Positions 1 to 9,096 of a stretch of DNA of 64,000 nt are shown here, piece by piece. The translations under genes and the position numbers were made by a program. The stretch is from positions 1 through 64,000 of the forward strand of contig NZ_JADKMA010000003.1 in NCBI RefSeq assembly GCF_017676365.1, read 5' to 3'. The stretch comes from Streptomyces oryzae. Its GTDB lineage: Bacteria > Actinomycetota > Actinomycetes > Streptomycetales > Streptomycetaceae. The notes beneath the pieces are model-generated. The model had not been told where the DNA came from. It saw only the letters and a program-made list of their open reading frames with translations, and ran no database searches. The first letter of the stretch is position 1. Every line of letters begins with the position of its first letter.

Positions 1-44
1 GCATCCGGTGCGTGCTCCTTGCTGATGTGGACGGCTGGGGTGGG

Positions 45-1136
45 TCAGAGGGCGGCCGGTGGCGGGCCCGCGGTCGCGCCGGCGCGGAACGCGCAGGCCA
101 CCAGGGGCTCGTCGGCTTTCGCACCGACCAGCAGCGCCGTGAGCACCCGGACGGCCGCGGCGCCGAGCGCGGCGCGGGGGATGTCGAAGCCGGTGGGCTC
201 CGGGCGGTCGGCGAGATCGGCGGGCGGTGAACCGAGCAGCGCGAGCGAGAGATCGTCCGGGGCGCTGAGCCCGGCCCCGTCGACGGCGGCCAGCAGTGCC
301 CGCCAGACAGCGCCGGTGTCGGTCTCCTCGGCGACGAAGGCGGTGACGCCTTCCTCGCGCCGCTCCCGTACCCAGTCCGGGGTGATCTCGGCGACCGGGT
401 CCACGGCGCGCACGACGGGGTCGCCGCCGCCTGAGGGTCCCGCGAGGCCCGCTGCGGTGAGCCCGGTGCGGAAGCCGCGCTCGCGGTCGATGGAAGCGGT
501 CGCGTCGTCGTCCTCACGGACGAGAACGGCACGACGGTGACCGAGTGCGGCGAGGCGGCGCATGACCTCGACGCCGGCGTCGACGTAGTCGGCGCCCACC
601 CAGGCCAGGTCCGACAAGTCGTCGCGGCGGCCGATGTGTACGACCGGGTAGCCGTCCTCCACGAGTCGGCGCAGCGCGGCGGTGGGTGCGTGGCGGCCGA
701 GGAGGAGACAGCCGTCGGCGAGCCGCACCCGCTCCAGCGCCCCGGGAACGTCCGCCTGGGCACCGCCGGGGCTGGAACCGGTGAACAGCACCAGGTCGAA
801 GCCCTGTGCTGCGGCCTCCTGCTCCACGCCGACGAGGAACGGGTAGTACGAGTGCTCCACGGCGGTCGGGAACGTCGCGGTGAAGCTGAAGACGCCCAGC
901 AGGTTGTTGCGGGACGCGGCCAGCCGGCGGGCCGCCGGGTCGGGCACGTAGCCCAGCTCCCGGGCCGCCGCCAGTACCCGGGCACGGGTCTCGGCGTGCA
1001 GCGCGATGCCCTGCTTGTTGCCGCCGAGCACCAGCGACACCGTGGTCTGTGACACCCCGGCGAGCCGGGCCACCTCAGCCTGTCGCGGCCGTCCCCGCCG
1101 GGCCTTTGCGGTCCGTGGCGGGTTGTCTTCGGCCAT
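45..1136 (-). CDS. LacI-family transcriptional regulator
   Basis: About 363 residues, the usual LacI-family length. A basic N-terminal stretch leads into a helix-turn-helix (VARLAGVSQTTVSLVLGG) and the hinge-like YVPDPAARRLA. A periplasmic-binding-protein-like sensor domain follows (LLGVFSF, DGCLLLGR, HIGRR, DIPRAALG). I chose the ATG at 1136 because AAGGAG lies just upstream on the minus strand. An in-frame start at 1181 would lie inside the operator-like palindrome. Three similar palindromes between 1170 and 1289 suggest autoregulation. The ligand, normally a sugar in this family, cannot be inferred. The gene points left, so any co-transcribed partners are outside the window. Confidence 0.9.
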   Translation of the reverse strand: MAEDNPPRTAKARRGRPRQAEVARLAGVSQTTVSLVLGGNKQGIALHAETRARVLAAARELGYVPDPAARRLAASRNNLLGVFSFTATFPTAVEHSYYPFLVGVEQEAAAQGFDLVLFTGSSPGGAQADVPGALERVRLADGCLLLGRHAPTAALRRLVEDGYPVVHIGRRDDLSDLAWVGADYVDAGVEVMRRLAALGHRRAVLVREDDDATASIDRERGFRTGLTAAGLAGPSGGGDPVVRAVDPVAEITPDWVRERREEGVTAFVAEETDTGAVWRALLAAVDGAGLSAPDDLSLALLGSPPADLADRPEPTGFDIPRAALGAAAVRVLTALLVGAKADEPLVACAFRAGATAGPPPAAL

Positions 1137-1169
1137 GTCCGGTTCTCCTTCGCCAGTGTGCTTCGGCTT

Positions 1170-1289
1170 GCTAATGCGCATTAGCTTCGGAGGTGCTGTG
1201 AGCAGCTGGTTGCTAATGCGGATTAGTCAGCACCTTGCCGCCGTGTTGTCGGCCTGGTCAAGGGGCTTCACCGGCTAATACGGACTAAT
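1170..1289. promoter_or_regulatory. Three LacI-type operator palindromes
   Basis: GCTAATGCGCATTAGC at 1170-1185 is a perfect 16-bp palindrome with a central CG, as LacI-family operators have. Near copies are GCTAATGCGGATTAGT (1212-1227) and GCTAATACGGACTAAT (1274-1289). Spacing is about 42 and 62 bp. They lie immediately upstream of the LacI-family gene, so autoregulation with looping or cooperative binding is the simplest reading. The rest of the 1137-1496 interval shows no convincing gene. Confidence 0.7.
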
Positions 1290-1496
1290 ACGTCAGCCCT
1301 CCACCCTCCGGCGGGCTGGAGGGGTGGAGTTGTGTCCGTCCTTCACCCAACGGCCCCAGCTCGTGAAGTGCTCGTGCAGGAAGCGTCCCGAGCCGAGTAC
1401 CTGCTTCACGCTCTACTCGTAGAACTGGACGAAGCCTCCAACGCCTCTGTCCGCAAGGCTGGTTGTTCGCTGACAGAGCAGTTCGCCGTTCCCGGC

Positions 1497-2717
1497 TCAC
1501 GTTGTGGGCGTGAATTCGGGCAGGGTGAGGGCCGAATGGGCCGGTCGTCCCTCCCTTGCGGGCATGGTGCTGAGGTTGCGCAGCATGTCGTTGCGCTGTT
1601 CCAGGGTCCGGGCGGTGGTGGGGAAGAGTGTGGCGTCGCCCTCGCCGACCAGCCCTTGGTTCACGGTCACAAACTCGCGGGTGGTGTGCTCGTATGCGGC
1701 GAAGCCCGCGGCATGGTCCCGGCCGGCCAGGGAACCGGCGAGCATGTACGCGCCGACGAGCGCGAGGCTGGTGCCCTGGCCGGTGAGGAATGAGGGCGCG
1801 TACGCGGCATCGCCCACCAGCGCGACCCTGCCGCTGGACCAGCGGGGCATGTGGATCTGGCTGACCCCGTCGAAGAACAGGTCGTCCGCGTCACCCATGG
1901 CGGCGAGCATGCCCGGGACTTCCCAGCCCGCGTCGGCGAAGACCGAGGCAACCAGGTCCCGTTGGGCTTCCGGGTTGCGGAACGCGTGGAACGGCGGTTC
2001 CGGGTGGGCGAAGTTGAGGAAGGCGTGCACTTCGTCGTCGTCCCCGACGGCGTAGAGTGCCGCGGCTCTGCCCGGGGTGTTCCACATCGTGATCTCGTGG
2101 GAGAGGCCGAAGGTGTTGCGCATGGTGAACACGGCGAAGCAGTAGCCGAGGTACCTGTGGAACTGCTCCTCGGGGCCGAAGAGGAACTCGCGGGTACGTG
2201 AGTGCAGACCGTCCGCCCCGATCACCATGTCGAACGTACGCCTGCTGCCCCCGCGGAAGGTGATGTCGACCCCCTGCACTGACTGGTCGAGGGTGTCGAT
2301 GGAGTCGTTGAACAGGAACTCCACATCGTCGCGGACCGCGGTGTAAAGAGCGTCGGTCAGAGCCCCGCGCCGCAACTCCAGGTCCCGTCCCGCGTCGCTG
2401 CCGACGACCGTGTGCGGGTTGACCGAGGTCACCTTGCTGCCGTCCCCGTCGAGGAAGGTGATCCGATGCGAGTCGACGTGTGCGTCCTGCAATTGTGGCA
2501 GGACCCCCATCCTCCGGACGACCTCCAGTGCGGTGCCGCGCACGTCGATGGGGTAGCCACCAGAACGAAGTGTGCTCGCCTTCTCGACCACCGTGACCTC
2601 GAATCCGTAGCGGTTCAGCCAGAATGCGAGGGCGGGCCCAGCGATGCCGGCCCCGGATATCAGGACCTTGCGCCTCGGGGTGGTACGTGTGTTCCACAAC
2701 AGATCGGTGCGGGTCAT
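1497..2717 (-). CDS. FAD-dependent monooxygenase (TetX-like aromatic hydroxylase)
   Basis: 406 residues. Class A flavoprotein monooxygenase features are in order: the FAD dinucleotide fold ISGAGIAGPALAFWL near residue 20, the central GADGLHSRTREFLFG, and the FAD-ribityl motif VALVGDAAYAPSFLTGQG near residue 300. Such enzymes hydroxylate aromatic or antibiotic substrates using NAD(P)H and O2. The start codon overlaps the stop of the upstream MFS gene (ATGA), so the two are translationally coupled. With the divergent TetR gene this looks like an inducible export-plus-modification module for a small molecule. The substrate is unknown. Confidence 0.9.
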   Translation of the reverse strand: MTRTDLLWNTRTTPRRKVLISGAGIAGPALAFWLNRYGFEVTVVEKASTLRSGGYPIDVRGTALEVVRRMGVLPQLQDAHVDSHRITFLDGDGSKVTSVNPHTVVGSDAGRDLELRRGALTDALYTAVRDDVEFLFNDSIDTLDQSVQGVDITFRGGSRRTFDMVIGADGLHSRTREFLFGPEEQFHRYLGYCFAVFTMRNTFGLSHEITMWNTPGRAAALYAVGDDDEVHAFLNFAHPEPPFHAFRNPEAQRDLVASVFADAGWEVPGMLAAMGDADDLFFDGVSQIHMPRWSSGRVALVGDAAYAPSFLTGQGTSLALVGAYMLAGSLAGRDHAAGFAAYEHTTREFVTVNQGLVGEGDATLFPTTARTLEQRNDMLRNLSTMPAREGRPAHSALTLPEFTPTT

Positions 2718-4111
2718 TTCTTGGCTCCGTTGCTCATGGTACGGACGACAGGCAGGGCCAGCACCGCGACGACGCCGGCGATGAGGAAGCCCGTGACGAA
2801 GGCCGATTCGGCCGGGACATCCGACCCGGATGGGGTCCCCGAGGTGAGGAGCACGCCACCGAGCATCCCGCCCACGGCGGAGCCCAACACGCGAGTGACC
2901 AGGATCAGGCTGGTGGCGATGCCGGTGTCACTCTCATCGACGGAAGACGCGATGCTGGTCACCATGGCCGTGACACACAGGCCGTTGGCGAGCGAGATCA
3001 GCGCCTTGCCGACGACGATGTGCCAGACCTCGGTGTGTGCGGCTGACAGGGCGAGCAGAGCGGTGGCCATGATGACGACCGCGGCAGCGACCACGGCACG
3101 CGAGCCGAAACGCTGCTCCCCGAACCCACCGGCCGGTCCGGCCAGCGTCGCGACCACGGCGCCGGGCAGCAGGATGAAGCCGATCTCGGTGGCGCCGGCC
3201 CCGAATCCGTATCCGTCGCCGGACACGTCGAGCAGCTGCGGAACGAGAAAGACCCCCATCGCGGTGCCGAGGCATATCCCGAACGTCAGCACACACGACT
3301 TCCAAACCACAGGCCGTGCCAGCATGCGCAGATCGATCATCGGCACGACCGCACGACGCTCAACGGCTATCCACCCTTTCACCAAGGCGGCCAGCACCAC
3401 GAGGAGGGCGACGAGCACGAGAGGCTGCGAGCCGGCGTCGGGCGCCACCGCGAGCGCGAGCATGAGCGTGACCAGTATCCCGCTCAGGAGAAGCATGCCC
3501 CGCCAGTCGATCCCGGCATCGTCCGACCGGCCCGGCTGATCAGCCGGCATCAGCCTGCTCACCAGCAGGGTGAACCCGATGACCGCGAACGTCGGCACCG
3601 CGAACATCCAGTGTCGGGAGAGCGCTTCCGCCACGGGCCCGGCCGCCAGCAGTCCCACCATCGAGCCCCCCACGAACATCCCGCTGACCAGCCCGATGGC
3701 CACCTTCGACGCTGCCGCGGGGAGATGTTTGCGCACCACGATGAACGACAGGGGCAGAGCGCCGATCATCGCCCCCTGCAGTACCTGGCCGAGCAGCAGG
3801 ACGGGCAGGTTCGGCGCCAGCGAAGACACCAGACCACCGACCGAGACCACCGCCATCAGCCTGATCAGGACGCGTTTTCCGCCGTAGCGGTCGCCGAGCT
3901 TGCCCGCGAGCGGAGTGACGAGCGCGCCGGTGATGGCGAGCACGATGTTGAGCAGCGCCCCTGTGGATGGACTGATATCCAGCTCGCGTTGCAGGAGCGG
4001 CAGCGTCGGCGCCACCACCGACTCCAGGGCACCGGTGGAGATCGCCAGCATGCCGAGAGCCCAGACTGCGGCTTTCCCCATGCGGACCGGGGGAGGCAAG
4101 GCTGTGGTCAT
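2714..4111 (-). CDS. MFS drug/metabolite exporter (DHA2-like)
   Basis: About 465 residues, the length of 14-helix DHA2 (EmrB/QacA-like) proton antiporters. Motif A (GKLGDRYGGKRVL) follows the second helix, and hydrophobic helices continue to the C terminus. I chose the ATG at 4111 because GAAAGGAC lies just upstream; an in-frame ATG also exists 5' of it. The gene is first in a two-gene unit with the flavin monooxygenase (4-bp overlap). It faces a divergent TetR gene across an inverted repeat, the usual layout of repressor-controlled efflux. Substrate unknown. Confidence 0.9.
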   Translation of the reverse strand: MTTALPPPVRMGKAAVWALGMLAISTGALESVVAPTLPLLQRELDISPSTGALLNIVLAITGALVTPLAGKLGDRYGGKRVLIRLMAVVSVGGLVSSLAPNLPVLLLGQVLQGAMIGALPLSFIVVRKHLPAAASKVAIGLVSGMFVGGSMVGLLAAGPVAEALSRHWMFAVPTFAVIGFTLLVSRLMPADQPGRSDDAGIDWRGMLLLSGILVTLMLALAVAPDAGSQPLVLVALLVVLAALVKGWIAVERRAVVPMIDLRMLARPVVWKSCVLTFGICLGTAMGVFLVPQLLDVSGDGYGFGAGATEIGFILLPGAVVATLAGPAGGFGEQRFGSRAVVAAAVVIMATALLALSAAHTEVWHIVVGKALISLANGLCVTAMVTSIASSVDESDTGIATSLILVTRVLGSAVGGMLGGVLLTSGTPSGSDVPAESAFVTGFLIAGVVAVLALPVVRTMSNGAKK

Positions 4112-4353
4112 GGATGTCCTTTCCGTCATGAGCGGTTGAGGAAGGGCCGGACGCACGCGTAGCGCTGCCGCCTTGTGGGAACCGGACGCGGAAGCGGAAG
4201 CGGCGGCGTTCAGGCGAGGCGCGGCGTGCGGGTGCGTTGTGGACGGGTCTGCGGTCGTCCGACGGGATGAACCCGGGGAGGCAGCGCCCGAGATGGCGTA
4301 TGCACGGCTCCGCCGGGCGGAACGGTGTACGAGTGCCCCGCACCAAGGAAATA

Positions 4354-4376
4354 CTACACTACACCGTGCAGTGTAG
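4354..4376. promoter_or_regulatory. Inverted-repeat operator for the divergent TetR gene
   Basis: CTACACT and AGTGTAG form a perfect 7-bp inverted repeat with a 9-bp spacer. It sits 12 bp before the TetR start and in the control region of the divergent MFS-monooxygenase unit. The position suggests one site for repressing both directions. Confidence 0.6.
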
Positions 4377-4388
4377 AACGGTTACGAT

Positions 4389-5027
4389 GTGCCCATGCCG
4401 ACCACGAAGACACTCCGCGAGGGATCCACGCGGAAGCGGGCCGCCATCCTCTCGGCGGCCCGGGAACTGTTCCTCACCGACGGCTTCGACCGGACCAGCG
4501 TCGACGCGGTCGCCGCCCGGGCCGAGGTGTCCAAGCGGACGGTCTACGACTACTTCGGGGACAAGCGGACGCTGCTGCAGGCAGTTGTCGACGCCGTCGG
4601 CCAGTCACTGATCAGCACGATCCGGCACACCCTCGACGACACCCTCACCGACCTCACCGACGCCGCCGGCCTCGAAGACGCCCTCGTCACGTTCTCCATG
4701 CGCATCGCGACCGACATGCTCGGCTCGGCGGAGTACGCAACGCTGCAACGACTGGTCCGGGCAGAATCCCGGCACCTGCCGGAACGGGGCTACAACTCCA
4801 TGGCTGATACCCCCGACGAGGCGCTTGCCGAGCGGTTCGCCGCCTTCGCCGAGGCCGGACTGCTCGACGCCCCCGATCCCCGACTCGCGGCCGACCAGTT
4901 CATCGCGCTGACCTTCGGCGTCGCGCTGGACAGGCTCGGTTCAGCGAACGCCGCGGAGGACAGCCGCGTCAGGCCACTCGTCGTCGAGGGCGTGCGGACC
5001 TTTCTCCGGGCATACCGAACCATGTAG
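4389..5027 (+). CDS. TetR-family repressor of the MFS-monooxygenase unit
   Basis: 212 residues. The N-terminal TetR helix-turn-helix is clear (KRAAILSAARELFLTDGF, then VDAVAARAEVSKRTVYDYFGDKRTLL), followed by an all-helical ligand domain. The start is GTG 4389, with an ATG two codons later as an alternative. Divergent orientation and the inverted repeat at 4354-4376 support local control of the exporter and monooxygenase. The inducer is unknown. Confidence 0.9.
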   Translation: MPMPTTKTLREGSTRKRAAILSAARELFLTDGFDRTSVDAVAARAEVSKRTVYDYFGDKRTLLQAVVDAVGQSLISTIRHTLDDTLTDLTDAAGLEDALVTFSMRIATDMLGSAEYATLQRLVRAESRHLPERGYNSMADTPDEALAERFAAFAEAGLLDAPDPRLAADQFIALTFGVALDRLGSANAAEDSRVRPLVVEGVRTFLRAYRTM

Positions 5028-5427
5028 GGCTGCGGCGGGACGAAAGACCACTGCGCCGTCATCTCGCGTCTGAGCACCTTGCGTACTGAGGGTGCCGGCG
5101 TAGAGCCGCCGCCGATGCGCGGTTGCTCACCGGGGGTGGCTCCATGCCGCTGGACCGCCTCGGCAGCCGCGCCAAGGCCGGTGCGGGCGCGCTGCTGTGC
5201 TTCGCGCACTGCCCCGGCGACCTGCTGATGCCCGCAGCTGTCGGTGCGGGGCTCGCCTTCGACACCGCATGCGCCTCCGTTGCCGGGGCGGGTGCTTGCT
5301 GGAGGCCATGGGTGCGACGGGCTGCCCGATGCTCAGGTAGGGCTTGAGGAGTTCGCCGCGCGGGCGAGCGGGGGCTGTTCGCGGCGTGAGGTCCCGGCGC
5401 CGCCGGGCACCATCGGAGCTGCCCGCG
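5028..5427. other. Intergenic stretch, no gene recognised
   Basis: 400 bp between the TetR stop and the end of the convergent histidine kinase gene. Short open frames exist on both strands, but none has a convincing start, ribosome-binding site or family motif. Confidence 0.5.
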
Positions 5428-6720
5428 TCACCCTCCGGTCTGCTTCACCCACCGATCTGCCCCGTCGGAAGCTGCGGACGCGGCCGAAGCGGCGCGCTGC
5501 GCTGGTACGGCATCCGATGTGTGGGCCACGCCGGGTGCCGTGGACGACGGCGGAAACACCAGCCGGATCGCCAGGCCACCCTCCGGGTTCGCGCCGGCCC
5601 GCAGGTCCGCACCGTGTGCCCGAACGATCGACGCGACGATCGACAGGCCCAGACCCGCGCCCTCCCCAGGGCCGCGGGTGCGCTGCTCCGCACGGCGGAA
5701 GGGCTCGAAGAGGAGCGGCACGTCAGCGACCGGCACCACGGGCCCGGTGTTGACGACCTCGATGGCGTCCGGTTCGACGCGCACCCGCACGGTGCCGCCG
5801 GAGTGGTTGTGGCGGATGCCGTTGGAGATGAGGTTGTACACCGCGTGTTCCAGCAGGACAGCGTCGCCCTCCACGGACAGCGGCTCAGCTTTCACATCGA
5901 GGGTGACCGAGTGCCGGGCCGCAGCCTCTTGCAGGTCCGCCGCGCAGCCGGTGGTGATCTCGTGCAGTGTGACGGGTTCGGGGTTGGACAGCTCCCGGTC
6001 CGAGACCGCGAGCAGCAGGAGGCCCTCGATGAGCCGCTCGCTCCCGTCGGCGTTCTCGATCAGCTTGCGCCGCATACGGGCCACCTTCTCCGGCGGCGGG
6101 TCGTTCGCCAGACCGATCTCGGCCGCGGCGCGCTGGACGGAGACCGAGGTACGCAGTTCATGTGCGGCGCTGGCCGCGAACCGCTGCCGGACCGCGACCA
6201 GATGCTCGATCCGGTCGAGCATCTGATCGAAGGTGTCGGCGAGTTCCTTGAGCTCGCCACGCGGCGCCCTCAGGGCGAGCCGCTCATGCAGGTTCTCGCC
6301 CGAGAGCCGCTGGGCCCTGGCGGTGATGACACCGACGGGGCGCAGTACCCGGCCCGCCATCCACCAGGCCAGCAGCGCTGAGACGATGGTGAAGACGGCC
6401 AGGGACACGCCGGAGACCGTCAGCAGGCGGCTCAGCGCCGCGTCACCGGCGGCGTTGCTCACCTTCCTGGTCAGATTCACTCCGTCACGGTCCAGGGGCT
6501 GCCTCGGTTGCGTCCGCTGGGGGGCGGTGCTTGCGAACCCCTCCTGCGCGTTCCCCTCCGGCCCTTTGCTGTCCGCGGGCACGACATTGTCGATCGCCAC
6601 GCCGATCCGGGAGTCGAGGCCCTGTTCCAGCAGGACGTAGACGAGACCGGTCAGCAGCACACCGACCAGCACGAGCAGGCCGGTGTAGAGGGCGGTCAGC
6701 CGGGCCCGTTCGCTGCTCAC
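5428..6720 (-). CDS. Sensor histidine kinase
   Basis: 430 residues from GTG 6720. It has a TM helix (about 9-31), an extracytoplasmic loop of about 70 residues, a second TM (about 100-121) and HAMP (RVLRPVGVI onward). The HisKA box has phospho-acceptor H187 in SAAHELRTS. The HATPase domain has an N-box (NLISNGIRHN) and G-box (GAGLGLSIV). The GTG overlaps the TGA of the response regulator gene (GTGA), so it is coupled. Extending to an upstream ATG would run through the regulator coding region and give an unusual N terminus. The divergent lipoprotein/MacB-like operon is the likely target, so a cell-envelope signal is plausible. Confidence 0.92.
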   Translation of the reverse strand: MSSERARLTALYTGLLVLVGVLLTGLVYVLLEQGLDSRIGVAIDNVVPADSKGPEGNAQEGFASTAPQRTQPRQPLDRDGVNLTRKVSNAAGDAALSRLLTVSGVSLAVFTIVSALLAWWMAGRVLRPVGVITARAQRLSGENLHERLALRAPRGELKELADTFDQMLDRIEHLVAVRQRFAASAAHELRTSVSVQRAAAEIGLANDPPPEKVARMRRKLIENADGSERLIEGLLLLAVSDRELSNPEPVTLHEITTGCAADLQEAAARHSVTLDVKAEPLSVEGDAVLLEHAVYNLISNGIRHNHSGGTVRVRVEPDAIEVVNTGPVVPVADVPLLFEPFRRAEQRTRGPGEGAGLGLSIVASIVRAHGADLRAGANPEGGLAIRLVFPPSSTAPGVAHTSDAVPAQRAASAASAASDGADRWVKQTGG

Positions 6721-7382
6721 AGGCCATCCCCCAGACGGTAGCCCGAGCCCGGGACCGTTTCGATCACGGGTGGGTCGCCCAGCTTGGCACGGAGTTTGGA
6801 GAGGGTGACGCGGACGGCGTTGGTGCGGTAGCTGGTGTCCTCCCCCCATACCTGTTCGATCAGATCCTCTCCGCTGACCACCGCGCCGTCGGCCCGCAGC
6901 AGCGTCTCCAGCACGGCGAACTCCTTGCGGGAGAGGGGGAGATAGCGGCCGTCCCGGCTCACCTGGCGCCTGGCGGTGTCGAGGACGAGCCCGGCTCTTT
7001 CCAGTACGGGCGGCAGTGCGGGCTGTGCACGGCGTCCGAGGGCGAGTACCCGCGCCAGCAGCTCGTCGTACGCGAACGGCTTGCTGAGGTAGTCGTCAGC
7101 GCCCAGACCGAGCCCGGCCACCCGGTCCCGTACGTCTCCGGCAGCGGTCAGCATCAGGATGCGGGTGAGCAGCCGCTGCTGTACGACCCGGCGGCACACC
7201 TCGTCGCCGTGGAGCCGCGGCAGGTCCCGGTCGAGGATGAGGACGTCGTACGCGCCGAAGCGGAGCTTGTCCATCGCGGCCCGGCCGTCGTGGGCCACGT
7301 CCACGGCGACGGCGTCGCGCCGCAGCCCCTCGGCGACCATCTCGGCCAGGAACTCCTCGTCCTCCACCAGTAGTACACGCAT
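6717..7382 (-). CDS. OmpR/PhoB-type response regulator
   Basis: 221 residues. The receiver domain has the acidic pair VEDEE, phospho-acceptor D51 (LILDRDLP) and the conserved Lys in YLSKPF. The C-terminal winged helix (LPLSRKEFAVLETLL, then VRVTLSKLRAKLG and VPGSGYRL) is typical of OmpR-type DNA binding. It precedes and overlaps its kinase gene, and it is divergent from the lipoprotein/fusion protein/ABC operon at 7517, which it probably controls. Confidence 0.94.
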   Translation of the reverse strand: MRVLLVEDEEFLAEMVAEGLRRDAVAVDVAHDGRAAMDKLRFGAYDVLILDRDLPRLHGDEVCRRVVQQRLLTRILMLTAAGDVRDRVAGLGLGADDYLSKPFAYDELLARVLALGRRAQPALPPVLERAGLVLDTARRQVSRDGRYLPLSRKEFAVLETLLRADGAVVSGEDLIEQVWGEDTSYRTNAVRVTLSKLRAKLGDPPVIETVPGSGYRLGDGL

Positions 7383-7407
7383 ACCTACCTGTGTACTGGG
7401 GGTGGGG

Positions 7408-7447
7408 GTTTCGTCGTTGTAAACAGATTCGCTGAGAGAAACGAAAC
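7408..7447. promoter_or_regulatory. Inverted repeat in the divergent control region
   Basis: GTTTCGT (7408-7414) and ACGAAAC (7441-7447) form a 7-bp inverted repeat in the 134-bp gap between the response regulator gene and the lipoprotein operon. It is a candidate binding site for the response regulator, based only on symmetry and position. Confidence 0.3.
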
Positions 7448-7516
7448 ACGCTTCTGCGGCACGGTCATCGCGTTCGAGAGCACCGCACCATCACCGTCTT
7501 CGACGAGGAGACCCTC

Positions 7517-8023
7517 ATGCAGAAGTCACCCGTACTCCGTCGCGCCGCAGCCGCCATCGCCTGCGTGGCCGCACTGGGCCTGGTCGGCACGGCGTGTTCC
7601 GACAGCTCCGGCGACAAGGACGCGAGGGGCTCCGGGACTTCGGCCGGCAAGACCGACGAGGACAAGGCCGTCGCGTTCCGCGAGTGCCTGCGCGACAACG
7701 GCCTGGATGTGGGCGAGCCCAAGGGCGAGGGCCAAGGGAAGAAGGGCAGCACCGTCTCCATCGGGGGCGGCAACAAGGCGAAGGTGGAGAAGGCGATGAA
7801 GGCCTGCCGGGACAAGGCCCCGAACGGTGGCGCCCAGGACCTGTCGCAGGCCGACAAGGACAAGATGCTCAAGTTCGCCAAGTGCATGCGGGACAACGGC
7901 TACAACATGCCCGACCCCGAGTTCGGCGAAGGCGGCATGCAGAAGTCCAGGAAGGTGCCGACGGGTGAGGAGAGGAAGAAGTTCGACAAGGCCAACAAGG
8001 CCTGCAAGGGCCTGGGCAAGTGA
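7517..8023 (+). CDS. Secreted lipoprotein with two Cys-containing repeats
   Basis: 168 residues. A basic n-region, hydrophobic segment and lipobox (LVGTAC) predict lipidation and outer-face anchoring. The mature part is Lys/Asp rich with an internal duplication: FRECLRDNGLDVGEP near residue 55 and FAKCMRDNGYNMPDP near 120, each followed by another Cys (KACRDK, KACKG), so two disulfides are possible. Its TGA overlaps the GTG of the next gene (GTGA). It heads a four-gene operon with a membrane-fusion protein and a MacB-like transporter. Function unknown; a ligand-binding or accessory role for the transporter is an inference. Confidence 0.85.
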   Translation: MQKSPVLRRAAAAIACVAALGLVGTACSDSSGDKDARGSGTSAGKTDEDKAVAFRECLRDNGLDVGEPKGEGQGKKGSTVSIGGGNKAKVEKAMKACRDKAPNGGAQDLSQADKDKMLKFAKCMRDNGYNMPDPEFGEGGMQKSRKVPTGEERKKFDKANKACKGLGK

Positions 8024-9096
8024 AGCGTCCCAGGCTGAAGCGAGGCACTGTACTGATGGCTGCACTGGCAATAGTGATCGCGGTGTGCGGCGCCACCGCG
8101 TTCGCCACGCTGAACTCCTCCGACGATGGCGGCACGTCCAAGAACGCGGGTCTGCCCCCGGACACCGCCGCCGTCGAACGGGGCGACCTGAGCGAGAGCA
8201 CACAGGCGGACGGGACCATCGGCTACGGGGGCGAGCGGAAGATCAACGCCGCCGGCGCGGGCACGCTGACCTGGACGGCCAAGACCGGTTCGGTCGTCCA
8301 TCGGAACGGCAAGCTGTACGCGGTCGACGGCGATTACGTCCGGCTGATGCGCGGCTCCCAGCCGATGTACCGGACGCTGAAGGACGGGGTCGAGGGCACC
8401 GATGTACGGCAGCTCGAGGAGAACCTCGCCGCGCTCGGCTACACCGGCTTCACCGTCGACGAGGAGTACACCGGCCTCACCGCTGACGCCGTGAGGCGCT
8501 GGCAGGAGGCGAACGGCGACAAGGAGACCGGCTCCGCGGGCCCGGAGGACATCGCCTTCGCACCGGACGACGTACGGATCGAGAGCGTGGACCGTTCCGT
8601 CGGCGACCGCGCTGCACCCGGTCAGCCCGTGCTGACGACCACCGGTTCCCAGCGCGTCGTCTCCATGAAGCTCGACGTCGCTGAGAGCGGATCGGTCAAG
8701 GAGGGCGACAAGGTCACCGTCGAACTCCCCGACGGCAAGTCGGCGCGGGGCGAGATCCGTACCGTCGGCACCTCGGCCGAGAAGGAAGGCGGCGACTCCG
8801 GGGACGACTCGGCCAAGGTCATGGTCACCGTCTCCCTCGACGAACCGGAGCAGGTGGAAGCACTGGACCAGGCGCCCGTGACGGTGGAACTGAAGGGGCA
8901 GTCCCGGAAGGACGTGCTGACCGTACCCGTCGAGGCGCTGCTCGCGATGGACGGCGGGGGCTTCGGCGTGCAGGTCGTGGAGCACGGCAAGGCCCGTGAT
9001 GTACGGGTCGAACCAGGCCTCTTCGGCCAGGGCAGGGTCGAGGTCAGCGGCGGCGGGCTGCGCGAGGGCATGAAGGTCGGGGTGCCCAAGATATGA
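8020..9096 (+). CDS. Membrane-fusion/peptidoglycan-binding-domain protein
   Basis: 358 residues from GTG 8020, overlapping the lipoprotein stop. An N-terminal signal anchor (about 10-30) is followed by an HlyD/MacA-like beta segment (AVERGDLSESTQADGTIGYG). A PG_binding_1-like unit comes next (GTDVRQLEENLAALGY, then LTADAVRRWQEANG), and lipoyl/beta-barrel-like stretches end in PVEALLAMDGGGFGVQVV. This architecture is typical of actinobacterial MacB-type transporters, where it bridges the permease to the cell wall. Its stop overlaps the ATPase start (ATGA). Confidence 0.88.
   Translation: MKRPRLKRGTVLMAALAIVIAVCGATAFATLNSSDDGGTSKNAGLPPDTAAVERGDLSESTQADGTIGYGGERKINAAGAGTLTWTAKTGSVVHRNGKLYAVDGDYVRLMRGSQPMYRTLKDGVEGTDVRQLEENLAALGYTGFTVDEEYTGLTADAVRRWQEANGDKETGSAGPEDIAFAPDDVRIESVDRSVGDRAAPGQPVLTTTGSQRVVSMKLDVAESGSVKEGDKVTVELPDGKSARGEIRTVGTSAEKEGGDSGDDSAKVMVTVSLDEPEQVEALDQAPVTVELKGQSRKDVLTVPVEALLAMDGGGFGVQVVEHGKARDVRVEPGLFGQGRVEVSGGGLREGMKVGVPKI

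Noticed and set aside
1285-1500. Small minus-strand frame upstream of the monooxygenase 3' end
   Set aside because: No ribosome-binding site or similarity; it overlaps an operator and the end of the monooxygenase gene.
5123-5347. 74-residue plus-strand frame containing FDTACASV, resembling a ketosynthase active-site stretch
   Set aside because: Only a few residues agree, and no second ketosynthase motif or flanking homology occurs in any frame.
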